DNA from: Stappia albiluteola
GTDB lineage: Bacteria; Pseudomonadota; Alphaproteobacteria; Rhizobiales; Stappiaceae
NCBI RefSeq assembly: GCF_014050225.1
Contig: NZ_JACFXV010000067.1
Coordinates: 119,419-183,418, forward strand
Reading direction: 5' to 3'
Length of the DNA stretch: 64,000 nucleotides
Below, piece after piece: positions 36,936 through 44,787 of this stretch. Under the pieces are notes generated by a model. That model saw nothing but the letters and a program-made list of their open reading frames with translations. It made no database searches and was not told where the DNA came from. The first letter of the stretch is position 1, and each line of letters opens with the position of its first letter. A program made the position numbers and the translations under genes.

Positions 36936-37697
36936 TTAGTCAAGGGGCAGGGGTGGTCCATAGAGCGTCCGGGCACCTGCCGCATCGCCGGCTTGCGGGG
37001 TGCGAAAGTCTTCCGAGTAGCGGAACGACATAAGGTTTCCGTCACGGCGATAGTGGTCCAGGCCGATTGCGTGACCGATTTCGTGCGCGAACGTATATCG
37101 CAGGTCGTAGACATCGGCATTTCCGTCGAAGCCGATTTTCCACGGGCGTTCCGGATTGAGGCAGATGGTGGATCGTTCTATCGCGGTAACGGGGCGGTCC
37201 CGATCGATAGGCGGAAGAGGCTCAGGCAGCGCTCTTTCGCCAAAGCCCCGGCTATTGTTCGACCCTCCTGGTTTCGTGGCCAGTTCCTGGTCCTTCAAAC
37301 GCACATTGGCGAACGCATGGCCCCGCGGCTGCATTTGCTGGCCGATCAGGATATCGGCCTCCTCCTCGGATCGGGCTTCGGCGAAGGTCACGCCCGCGAC
37401 GTCTTCCCAAAGCCGGAATGCCGCTTCCGCTTCGCGCTTGATATCTTCGGGCTTGAGGCCGGACCGGCGGGCGAGGTCGTCGAGCCGATCGACAGCCTTG
37501 CAGTTGCGGGCGCTCCCATCGCGCAGCGGCGATGTTACGAACGCGTAGGTAATCCGGGCTGGAGCGTTGAGGTTTGATTTTCCCCATTTGACGACGTGGC
37601 CATCAAGCTGCAGGAGCATGAAACCGTCAGAAGAAGCTGCAGGAGTTGCAAATCCGGTCAGCGCGCACACAAGTATCAACAGAAACGTTCTGTTCAA
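36936..37697 (-). CDS. Secreted matrixin-type zinc metalloprotease
   Basis: 253 residues with a signal peptide at 1-22. The zinc motif is H205-E-I-G-H209-A-I-G-L-D-H215, followed by the Met-turn at M223 (NLMSFRYSED), which is the metzincin/matrixin arrangement. The preceding domain has the GHAFANVRL loop. There is no obvious cysteine-switch propeptide. It would cleave peptides in the periplasm or outside the cell. The PRC-barrel gene follows after an AT-rich gap of 189 bases (36747-36935), so the two are probably separate units. Confidence 0.87.
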   Translation of the reverse strand: MNRTFLLILVCALTGFATPAASSDGFMLLQLDGHVVKWGKSNLNAPARITYAFVTSPLRDGSARNCKAVDRLDDLARRSGLKPEDIKREAEAAFRLWEDVAGVTFAEARSEEEADILIGQQMQPRGHAFANVRLKDQELATKPGGSNNSRGFGERALPEPLPPIDRDRPVTAIERSTICLNPERPWKIGFDGNADVYDLRYTFAHEIGHAIGLDHYRRDGNLMSFRYSEDFRTPQAGDAAGARTLYGPPLPLD

Positions 37698-37857
37698 GAA
37701 GCCCCCCGACCGTATCGCAAACAGAGAATTCTAGATGCTTGTGTGATGCAATTTCTCGAATGTCAAACAGGCAATGCCGGAAATTCTGGGATTTTCAGCC
37801 TCCATAATTATCCGAAGCCCTGAGAAAGTCTGATAGATGGGTCGTTTTTGTAAGGAC

Positions 37858-39111
37858 TTAGCTATCCGCGCGTTGCAGCAACAAGCGGATCTGCGTATTT
37901 CCCCAGATGGCCGGAATGGCCGCGCAGCCGGCCAATGCAGCGGCGATGACAATATAGAACGGCATGCGGATGTCGATGCTCATCAGGTCGCCGCCGATCA
38001 GCGACATGACGCCAGCGATGAAGGTGAAGACAGCGACCGTAATGCCCATCACCCAGCCCTGTTCCTCGTCGCTTACGCTGGCGGCAAATACGGCGAGGAA
38101 AGTCGAATAGGAAATGCCGAAGACGAAATAGAAGATGAAGATCGGCACGAAGCAGAAAGCGGCGGCGGGCGACAGGATGAAGGCTGCGGCACAGGCGGCC
38201 CAGATCAACAGGTTGGCGATGATGATGGTTTGCTTGTCGAAGTGCTTTTGCGCAGGCACCACGAAGAAGGTGCTGGAGAGCGCAAGCGCCACGCCGATCG
38301 TCAGCATCGCCATGCTGCCGCCGAACTCGCCATAGCCGAAGCGGCTCGTCAGGTAGTTGTCGACGAAGATGTAGAACGTGACATTGGCGACGTGAAAGAA
38401 GAACAGCACCGCCGTCAGGCGCATGACGACCGGATATTCGCGCACGCGCCACAGGATCCCGAAGACTTCCAGCGGCCGCAAGACCAGGGGCTCGCGCTCC
38501 TGCCTCGCATCCTCGAAGAAGACCACGATCAGCACGATCACCAGCGCGACCAGCACGAATGAGGCATAGAAGGGAAGCTGCAGGCTGGCGAAGCGGCCCA
38601 TGACCTCCGGATCTGAGAGAAAGCCGCCGATTATGGGGCCGCCGACCAGACCGAAGCTGATGCCGGTAATGATGTAGCCCATATTCCGGGCCCGGTCGGT
38701 CTCGTCGACGCTGCCGTCGATCATGGCCGCCTGGGCGATCGGCTGGTTGCCGGCAGTGAAACCGGTGATCGCCCGTCCGACGACCAGCAGGGCCAGGCTG
38801 TCGGCATAGAGAGACGCAATCGTGATCGCGTAGCCCGCCAGCGCGCCGAACAGGCAGATCAGGATCGCGTTCTTCCGCCCGATCATGTCCGAAAGCCGGG
38901 AGATGTACGGTCCGCCCAAAAACCAGGCGAGGAAGAATATGCCAATGACGATGCCATAGCTCAGATGGCGGCTGGTGTCGGATGTATCGGCCGGCAGGAA
39001 ACCGGAAGTCGGCTCCATGACGAGGGAATTGATGATCGGAAAGACCAGTCCCTGGCCGAGCAGGTCCACGAAGACGACGAGCATGAGCGATAGCTTCGCA
39101 AGTCGTGTCAT
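37858..39111 (-). CDS. Major facilitator superfamily exporter
   Basis: 417 residues from the ATG at 39111 (MTRLAKLSLMLVVFVDLLGQ), with GGAGACCGGC upstream; the frame upstream to 39234 is not protein-like. Twelve membrane helices are visible. The loop SRLSDMIGRKNAILICLFG between helices 2 and 3 is the MFS motif A, and the antiporter-type GGPIIGGFLSD is in helix 5. The protein is like TetA-type drug:proton antiporters. It follows the arylamine N-acetyltransferase gene by 65 bases, so modification and efflux of aromatic amines or drugs may be linked. Confidence 0.82.
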   Translation of the reverse strand: MTRLAKLSLMLVVFVDLLGQGLVFPIINSLVMEPTSGFLPADTSDTSRHLSYGIVIGIFFLAWFLGGPYISRLSDMIGRKNAILICLFGALAGYAITIASLYADSLALLVVGRAITGFTAGNQPIAQAAMIDGSVDETDRARNMGYIITGISFGLVGGPIIGGFLSDPEVMGRFASLQLPFYASFVLVALVIVLIVVFFEDARQEREPLVLRPLEVFGILWRVREYPVVMRLTAVLFFFHVANVTFYIFVDNYLTSRFGYGEFGGSMAMLTIGVALALSSTFFVVPAQKHFDKQTIIIANLLIWAACAAAFILSPAAAFCFVPIFIFYFVFGISYSTFLAVFAASVSDEEQGWVMGITVAVFTFIAGVMSLIGGDLMSIDIRMPFYIVIAAALAGCAAIPAIWGNTQIRLLLQRADS

Positions 39112-39176
39112 GCCGGTCTCCGATCCTGACGCTATGTGCGGTTGGCGAGGACGTGGTCGCGGCAAAGGTCGGTATC

Positions 39177-40013
39177 TTAAGCGACGTTCTCGTCGCCCTG
39201 CCGCAACCTGTCCGCTTTTCCGATCCTGTCCCATACAGTCTGCAGGGTTTCGGCTTCCAAGGTAATGCCGATCCTCGTGGTGAGAGTTTCGGCAAAGTCG
39301 TCGAAACCCTCGAATTCACGGCGACGCTGGCCGGCGGTCGTCTCCACCGTGACACCCAGATCGAACACGCCGATACGCTCGCTGCCGTCGTAGCCGTTGA
39401 GCATCAGATGGTCGCGGAACGGCGCGCCGGGCCAGGTCGCGCACAGGTAGTTCGCAGCGACGACGTCCATATCGCCCACGAAGGCTTCATCGAAACCATA
39501 GAGCGCGAACCAGCCCGTGTCCGTCCTGCGTTCGACGACGCTCTCGCCGGAATGGGGATCCCTGACGATCCTGTATGAGCCGTTCGGCGCTACTTGTTCC
39601 TCTTGTGTATCCAGCGCCAGCGGGACCTTCGATCCCGGACCGCCGAAGCCGGCGTCCGCAAGGTAGCGATGCCCATCAATTTCCGTCAGGAGCAGGAGAT
39701 GGCTTCTCGGGCCGCCGCTTGCCGCCCCCATGCGCACCCGCGCCAGTGAACGTCGTACTGGGAAGCCCAAGGCCAACATCGCTGCTTCGAGAAGCGTGTT
39801 CAGCTCGAAGCAATAGCCGCCCCGCCCAAGCAGGACAGTCTTCCGGAATATCGAGGACAGTTCGAGGTCTGGGACCACGCCGAGCAGCGGATCCAGGTTT
39901 TCGAACGGAATGGACGCAAGCTGGCCTTCCTGAAGTGCGAACAGACCGTCTTTGTCGCAAGCGATTTCCGCCTGCCCGATACGTTTCAGATATGCAAACA
40001 GATCGAATGGCAT
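39177..40013 (-). CDS. Arylamine N-acetyltransferase
   Basis: 278 residues from the ATG at 40013; longer frames upstream look non-coding. The NAT triad is C68 (GRGGYCFELN), H105 (GPRSHLLLLTEI) and D120 (LADAGFGGP). The enzyme moves acetyl from acetyl-CoA to arylamines or hydrazines through a cysteine intermediate in the cytoplasm. Length and domain order are normal. An MFS exporter gene follows in the same direction. The start has a moderate site, AAAGGAAATGG. Confidence 0.9.
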   Translation of the reverse strand: MPFDLFAYLKRIGQAEIACDKDGLFALQEGQLASIPFENLDPLLGVVPDLELSSIFRKTVLLGRGGYCFELNTLLEAAMLALGFPVRRSLARVRMGAASGGPRSHLLLLTEIDGHRYLADAGFGGPGSKVPLALDTQEEQVAPNGSYRIVRDPHSGESVVERRTDTGWFALYGFDEAFVGDMDVVAANYLCATWPGAPFRDHLMLNGYDGSERIGVFDLGVTVETTAGQRRREFEGFDDFAETLTTRIGITLEAETLQTVWDRIGKADRLRQGDENVA

Positions 40014-40548
40014 TACGCCATTTCCTTTCCAGACGATGCTGCCGTCGCCCGTGCGGTTTTTCCGGTCGTCCGCATTCGGCGGGTCATTCAAACCGCATTA
40101 CGAGCGTGCGATGGGGCGGCGGGTCTAAAGCTTCCTAAGGGGAAGAAGAGAAAATCCGAAGAAATGCCCGGTGGCAAGCATGCTTTGGCTCGATCCTGTC
40201 AATCGACGCCGGTTTGCGCTCGCTCTGCTTTCCATCGCGCATATCTCATACGCGTCCGGCGGTGGCACGAAGAGCCGTCCTGCTCGTCTGACGTGGTCCG
40301 AAGTGTCCAGCCGGAGCATTTGCCGCGGATCGGGGTAGTGACCCTCTCGTTTGGTGCATGCTGTTTCACACGCGCGATTTCCTGCCCGGTTGGGTAGGCA
40401 ACTAAAATAATTCCAGGATACAAAAAATAAAAAAGCTCAACCTAGGCGGTATTTACAATAATCAAAGTCTAAAAAATTAGTTACGTTAAGTTTGCTGCAA
40501 ATGATTTCAAGTTGATTTTCGATATTTTTCGGGCTTGGGGGGTGTTTC
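40014..40548. other. Intergenic region before the glycine-rich cassette
   Basis: 535 bases with no convincing gene on either strand; short frames here have no site or family likeness. The first 390 bases are GC-rich like the flanks. From about 40390 the sequence turns AT-rich (AAAAAATAAAAAAG, TTAGTTACGTTAAG), which suggests the promoter of the cassette. No repeat, tRNA or clear attachment site was found. The base change at 40.4 kb may be an insertion boundary. Confidence 0.5.
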
Positions 40549-41727
40549 ATGGATATCTATGAAAAGGCGGGGCTTTTGCGCCTCGATGTCGAGAAGCTCC
40601 GCAAGGGCCACCGGGTTTCCGGAAGGGTTTCGGTCGATGGGATAGATGTCTTCCGCAAGATTTTCGGCTCCGGGCTGACCGATGAGCAGCGCAAGGCGTT
40701 TTCCGCGAACACACCCGCAGACGAGCATATGGGCTCCCTGATGGCGGGGCTTATGGATCATGTCTTCGGGACTGGCGACCTGACCGATGAGCTGAAAAGC
40801 TACGCCGGCAAGCTGTTTCCGGTCGAGGTCGATCTGGTGGCGGAAACGACGCACACGATATCGGCCGACGTGAAAGTGGGGCCGAAGGCGGCTCCCTACG
40901 CGATCCTGACCGATACCCTGATCATCGACGGCGGGTCGCTGACGGTCGAGACGACCGCACTTACGGTCCAGGCAAAGACTTTGCTGATCAAGGCCGGCAG
41001 CCCGAAAGTCAGCTATCACATCGGCATCATGGGCTCGACAGGCGAGCCGGTTTCGGTAGCCGGTCCGGGTCAGCCATACAAGGATGCCGCCAAGGCCGGC
41101 CACAATGCCAGCGCACCGACACCCGGTATCTGCACCGGGGCATCGAATGGCGGCGCGGGCGATCCCGGATTGAAGGGGCACACCGGGGACCCAGGCAATC
41201 CCGGCAACGACGGCGGCGCTAGCCTGCCTGCCAACATCACGATTGCGGCCTTCGACGCGTCGAGCACGGCGCCGCTCGTCGTCGCCACCCAGTCGGGCGC
41301 GGGCGGCAAAGGCGGCAAGGGCGGAAAAGGCGGCACGGGACAGACCGGCGGCGCAGGCGGCCACGGCTGTGACTCCGGCTGCGAGGGTACTGACGGCGGT
41401 CACGGCGGTCAGGCGGGCGAAGGTGGCGACGGCGGCCCGGGCGGCCCGGGCGGCTCCGGCGTTCCGGGGCATGCCATAGCGATTGCTTTTCCTCTCGCCA
41501 GCAAGGCGATGCTGCAGATCGTGTCGACGACAGCGCTTCGGGGCGGTGGCGGCGACGGCGGCGATCCCGGTTCGGCGGGGACGCCGGGTGGCGGCGGGAA
41601 AGGCGGCAAGCACAAGTCCGATGGCAGAACCGGAGGCGGAAACAAGGACGGACAGCAGGGCAAGGCCGGGTCGAAAGGCCAGTCGGACGGTGCGCCCGGC
41701 TCGATCTCCTACAACTGGACGTCCTGA
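40549..41727 (+). CDS. Glycine-rich collagen-like protein A of an unrecognised cassette
   Basis: 392 residues; the start follows GGGGGGTG. I do not recognise the family. Residues 1-110 form a charged alpha/beta domain (LRLDVEKLRKGHRVSGRVSV). Residues 110-150 are alternating beta-strands (LTDTLIIDGGSLTVETTALT, then AKTLLIKAG). From residue 150 three modules follow, each a hydrophobic beta stretch (NITIAAFD, AIAIAFPLASKAMLQIVS) plus a Gly-rich tract (GGKGGKGGKGG, GGDGGPGGPGG). Two cysteines sit in GCDSGCEG. It has no signal peptide or membrane segment. The tract spacing suits collagen-like or polyglycine-II helices. It is 18 bases before the related gene B. Confidence 0.75.
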   Translation: MDIYEKAGLLRLDVEKLRKGHRVSGRVSVDGIDVFRKIFGSGLTDEQRKAFSANTPADEHMGSLMAGLMDHVFGTGDLTDELKSYAGKLFPVEVDLVAETTHTISADVKVGPKAAPYAILTDTLIIDGGSLTVETTALTVQAKTLLIKAGSPKVSYHIGIMGSTGEPVSVAGPGQPYKDAAKAGHNASAPTPGICTGASNGGAGDPGLKGHTGDPGNPGNDGGASLPANITIAAFDASSTAPLVVATQSGAGGKGGKGGKGGTGQTGGAGGHGCDSGCEGTDGGHGGQAGEGGDGGPGGPGGSGVPGHAIAIAFPLASKAMLQIVSTTALRGGGGDGGDPGSAGTPGGGGKGGKHKSDGRTGGGNKDGQQGKAGSKGQSDGAPGSISYNWTS

Positions 41728-41745
41728 CGCGCGAGGGCTGGCACG

Positions 41746-43068
41746 ATGTCGGCTGATCTCGCGACCGCCGCCGCAATCGGGAAGGCCGTTTCTCTCCCGG
41801 AGGCCGACGGGGAAGAGGGCTGGGCACGGATTGTCGCCCGCGCGCGGCATCTCGACGGGCCGTTGCCCGCGCGGCTCTCCGACATGCCCTGGGGCGTCTC
41901 CTACGTGCTGGTGCCGGATCTGGCGACCGCGCGAGAACTCCTCGGACCGCGTTCCGATGCGCTGCGGCGCAGGCGGGGGAAGGTCTTTTTCGAGTCACGC
42001 ACCTATCGCCTGCGCAACCGGCTTCGCCTCGGCATGCACGATCGCGGCGAGGCCTACGCCTTCGCCGATCTGCCGCTGGAAGAGCGCGACGGAGAGGGGC
42101 AGGCTCGCCATCTGCCGCTGCATCTGAAGGTAATCCGGCTCAAGGCGCTGCGGCTGGCACCAGGCCAGATATTGGACATCACATCCCATCATGGCACCTG
42201 GCCGGGCCTACACTTCCGCGAGGAGCTCTATGTCGCGCTCGTGGTCGACAGGGTGATCGCCGGACCGGGTTCGGCGATCGAAGTGCGCGGCAACGTTGCG
42301 GTCATCGATATTGGAAGGCTTGAGTTGCCAGCCGGGGGAGAAGCCGGGATCCGCATTCTTGGGACGGATCACCCGGCTTTCAGCAGCGCACGAACTTTCG
42401 AGGCGAAGAAGGGAAGGGACGGCTTGCCGGGGATGGATGGTGCCGCCGGGCGCCCGCCGACGGTCCGCGCAAGCTTTCTCGGGCCACAATTGGCCGATCC
42501 GGGTGCGCCGGATGGCCATGCGGGGGCTCCGGGAGAGGCGGGTGCTGCGGGAACCGACGGGCAGAATGGCGGATTGGCCATGCTCGCCGATATCCGCATC
42601 GCGGCTCTTCAAGGCTTGCGGCCCGGCGGGCTTTGCATCGTAGGAGCGGCTGGCGCGGGCCGGCCCGGAGGGGCGGGGGGAGGTGGCGGTGCCGGAGGAA
42701 AGGGCGGCGATGCCGCAGCCGTTCCACAAGGCCTCGATATGGCGCAGGGCGTCCCCGGTCCAGGTGGTCGCGGCGGCGATGGCGGTGCCGGCGGTCGAGG
42801 GGGAAGCGGCGGGCTTGGATCGAACATCTTCGTCACTGCGCCACGGCAGTTCCACGGATCGATCGCTCTGCAATCGCAACCTGGCCGCGGCGGGCCCGGC
42901 GGTCGAGGCGGCGCGGCTGGCCCCGGCGGTGCGGGCGGGCGCGATCATGCCGGCGTTAGTTCAGGCCTGACGGGGCAGGCGGGAACGGCCGGCGCCGATG
43001 GATCGAACGGAAAGACCCGCGAGGGACCGCCAATGTGGGTCTTCGCGCCGGACAGCGACGACAGCTGA
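41746..43068 (+). CDS. Glycine-rich collagen-like protein B of the same cassette
   Basis: 440 residues, with GAGGGCTGGC before the ATG. The family is not recognised. Residues 1-110 are a distinct domain rich in Arg and Leu. Residues 120-210 form a beta-rich region (HLKVIRLKALRLAPGQILDI, EIRGNV-type strands, GGEAGIRILGTDHPAF). Residues 220-430 hold three modules of beta stretch plus Gly tract: GAPGEAGAAGTDGQNGG, then DIRIAALQGL with GGAGGGGGAGGKGG, then NIFVTAPRQFHGSIALQS with GGPGGRGGAAGPGG. The plan matches protein A, so A and B are probably paralogs with different N-termini. There is no export signal. The next gene starts 16 bases after the stop. Confidence 0.75.
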   Translation: MSADLATAAAIGKAVSLPEADGEEGWARIVARARHLDGPLPARLSDMPWGVSYVLVPDLATARELLGPRSDALRRRRGKVFFESRTYRLRNRLRLGMHDRGEAYAFADLPLEERDGEGQARHLPLHLKVIRLKALRLAPGQILDITSHHGTWPGLHFREELYVALVVDRVIAGPGSAIEVRGNVAVIDIGRLELPAGGEAGIRILGTDHPAFSSARTFEAKKGRDGLPGMDGAAGRPPTVRASFLGPQLADPGAPDGHAGAPGEAGAAGTDGQNGGLAMLADIRIAALQGLRPGGLCIVGAAGAGRPGGAGGGGGAGGKGGDAAAVPQGLDMAQGVPGPGGRGGDGGAGGRGGSGGLGSNIFVTAPRQFHGSIALQSQPGRGGPGGRGGAAGPGGAGGRDHAGVSSGLTGQAGTAGADGSNGKTREGPPMWVFAPDSDDS

Positions 43069-43084
43069 GTGGAGGAACATCCGA

Positions 43085-44593
43085 ATGGCCAGGCAACCGA
43101 AACCGATTTCGCCGAACTTCTTCTCCGCGAGCAAGGAGTTCGTGCTTACGAACGGGCCGGGTGGCACCACATTCGGAAACAGCGTCGTGGACTATCAGAT
43201 CCACAGGCGCCGGGACGTCAGGAACCTTGGCAGCAGCCTCGGCTATCTCCTGACGCTCAAGCAGCGGATCATCATTCCCAACCAGAACGGCTATCAGGCC
43301 GGGCCGACATCGAACACAAGCTACGATGACTACCCCGCGATCCTCGTGAATTCCGTCGACCTGAAGGTGAACAACAAGGGATCGATCGTCCTGCAGCGCA
43401 TCTTTCCAAGAACGCTGAATTCCGCCGTATCCACCTCCCAGAGTTCCGACATTAACAAAACCTCGTCCGCGTCGCAGGAAACGTCGAGCGGTTCGTCCAA
43501 TACGAACGTAAATACCTTCGGTGTCGCGCTGAGCGGCGGCTTTTTCGGCGAATTGCCGATGGGGTCTCTGACGCTCGACTACAGCCACACTTGGGAAAAC
43601 AGCACCTTCGGCTCCCATTCCGACAGCACCGGCACCGGAACGATGCAGGGTGCGACGGCGGGCGACAGCATGAGCGTCAAGGACTGGAGCGCCTATGGTT
43701 TTCTCGATGCGGCGGCGGTCAATCCCACCTGGATCTGGGGCCAGAGCTACCCCTGGGACGTCATCCAGTACAACCAGACCAATGGCACCACGATCAACCT
43801 GCCGAACTTCGTCGTCGACAGGCTGATGAACGGCTCGCTGGTGCTGCCTCCCAGCCAGCTTTCGCTGTTCGGGCTCGATTTCACCATGACGGCCGGCTGG
43901 CTGATCGATTTCCCGGACGGCGTCACGGAAGACGAGACGATCCAGCTGACCCATACGACGATGAGCTTCACGGCCAGCCATTCGCTGTCTTCGGGCAATA
44001 TCTCCGCCACGCTCCAATCGCAGACGGCTGCGAATGCGGCGCAATATTCGTCAGGCGTGCTGGATCTGTCGATCTATTCGATCATTCCGCTGAATGGCGC
44101 GGGGCCCGGCAACGGCGCCGCAATCGGCTTTACGGCGACCCCTTTCACGATCGCCCCGACCAAGCCCAGCGATACGTTCAAGATCCTTTCGCCGGCCAAC
44201 ACGCTTCAGGTCACGGGATCGGGCTTCGACAGTGTGATGACAAGCAAGTTCACCGCAAATCCGAAGATGATATTCACCTTCAAGATATCTGACTACAATA
44301 TTGAATACGCTTTGATGTTGATGCACTGGATCGGCGAAAACAGCGGAGCTTGCAAGGTCAACTGGACCGTCAACAAGAAAAATTCCGGAACATTGTTCGT
44401 CGATAGCCCGGAGGGTGAGGGCGGCCAGGGCAACGTCAGTTCGATCGAACTCAGGAACCTCGATTTCACGTCGATCAATTTCCACGACTACCTCGTCATC
44501 GGCACCAATACGGTCGAGGTCGAAGTGACGCCCGTCAATCCAGGTATCGCGAACGAATACACGCTGTTTGCAGCGACGGTCGGAGAAGCCTAG
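43085..44593 (+). CDS. Ser/Thr-rich beta protein C of the cassette, function unknown
   Basis: 502 residues from the ATG at 43085, with GGAGGAACATCCGA upstream; the frame is open earlier but overlaps gene B. The family is not recognised. It is almost entirely beta by pattern. Residues 115-205 are strikingly rich in Ser, Thr and Asn (SQSSDINKTSSASQETSSGS, then FGVALSGGFFGELPMGSLTL and STGTGTMQG), an amphipathic pattern also seen in aerolysin-like insertion loops. The middle has WLIDFPDGVTEDETIQLTH, and the last 100 residues look like a beta-sandwich (SSIELRNLDFTSINFHDYLV, NTVEVEVTPVNPG). No signal peptide. G+C is a little lower than in genes A and B. Confidence 0.72.
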   Translation: MARQPKPISPNFFSASKEFVLTNGPGGTTFGNSVVDYQIHRRRDVRNLGSSLGYLLTLKQRIIIPNQNGYQAGPTSNTSYDDYPAILVNSVDLKVNNKGSIVLQRIFPRTLNSAVSTSQSSDINKTSSASQETSSGSSNTNVNTFGVALSGGFFGELPMGSLTLDYSHTWENSTFGSHSDSTGTGTMQGATAGDSMSVKDWSAYGFLDAAAVNPTWIWGQSYPWDVIQYNQTNGTTINLPNFVVDRLMNGSLVLPPSQLSLFGLDFTMTAGWLIDFPDGVTEDETIQLTHTTMSFTASHSLSSGNISATLQSQTAANAAQYSSGVLDLSIYSIIPLNGAGPGNGAAIGFTATPFTIAPTKPSDTFKILSPANTLQVTGSGFDSVMTSKFTANPKMIFTFKISDYNIEYALMLMHWIGENSGACKVNWTVNKKNSGTLFVDSPEGEGGQGNVSSIELRNLDFTSINFHDYLVIGTNTVEVEVTPVNPGIANEYTLFAATVGEA

Positions 44594-44787
44594 TGCCAAT
44601 CGAAACATGCATCCCGTGGCGGCGCTTGCGTGAGCAAATGCCGGAACCAGGAGCGCCTTTGGGAAGCACATGGCTCGAATGGAGTTCCCGAATTCTCCAT
44701 TTGAGTTCGAGCCTCGCCGCTGCCAGGGCCCGGTTGGCAAGTTCGCTCTACCAGCCGAAGAGGGCGTGGGATGCCGAAGCACAATAA
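44593..44787 (+). CDS. Possible small protein between genes C and D
   Basis: 64 codons with a GTG start that overlaps the stop of gene C (TAGTG) and CGGAG seven bases before it. It ends 17 bases inside gene D. The product (MPIETCIPWRRLREQMPEPG, then an Ala/Leu/Arg-rich helix and a C-terminal KRAWDAEAQ) has no family I know. The coupled start and site favour a real gene; the small size and lack of family leave it uncertain. The alternative is a 177-base spacer in front of gene D. Confidence 0.35.
   Translation: MPIETCIPWRRLREQMPEPGAPLGSTWLEWSSRILHLSSSLAAARARLASSLYQPKRAWDAEAQ

Noticed and set aside
41300..41480. Short tandem repeats that might be a CRISPR-like or minisatellite array
   Set aside because: The repetition comes from Gly-codon usage (GGCGGC, GGCAAGGGC) within an open frame. 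There is no constant repeat with unique spacers.
41070..42836. Proline-rich minus-strand frames opposite the Gly-rich proteins
   Set aside because: They are complements of GGN repeats (which give Pro/Ala) and so are expected by chance; no start site or family likeness supports them.
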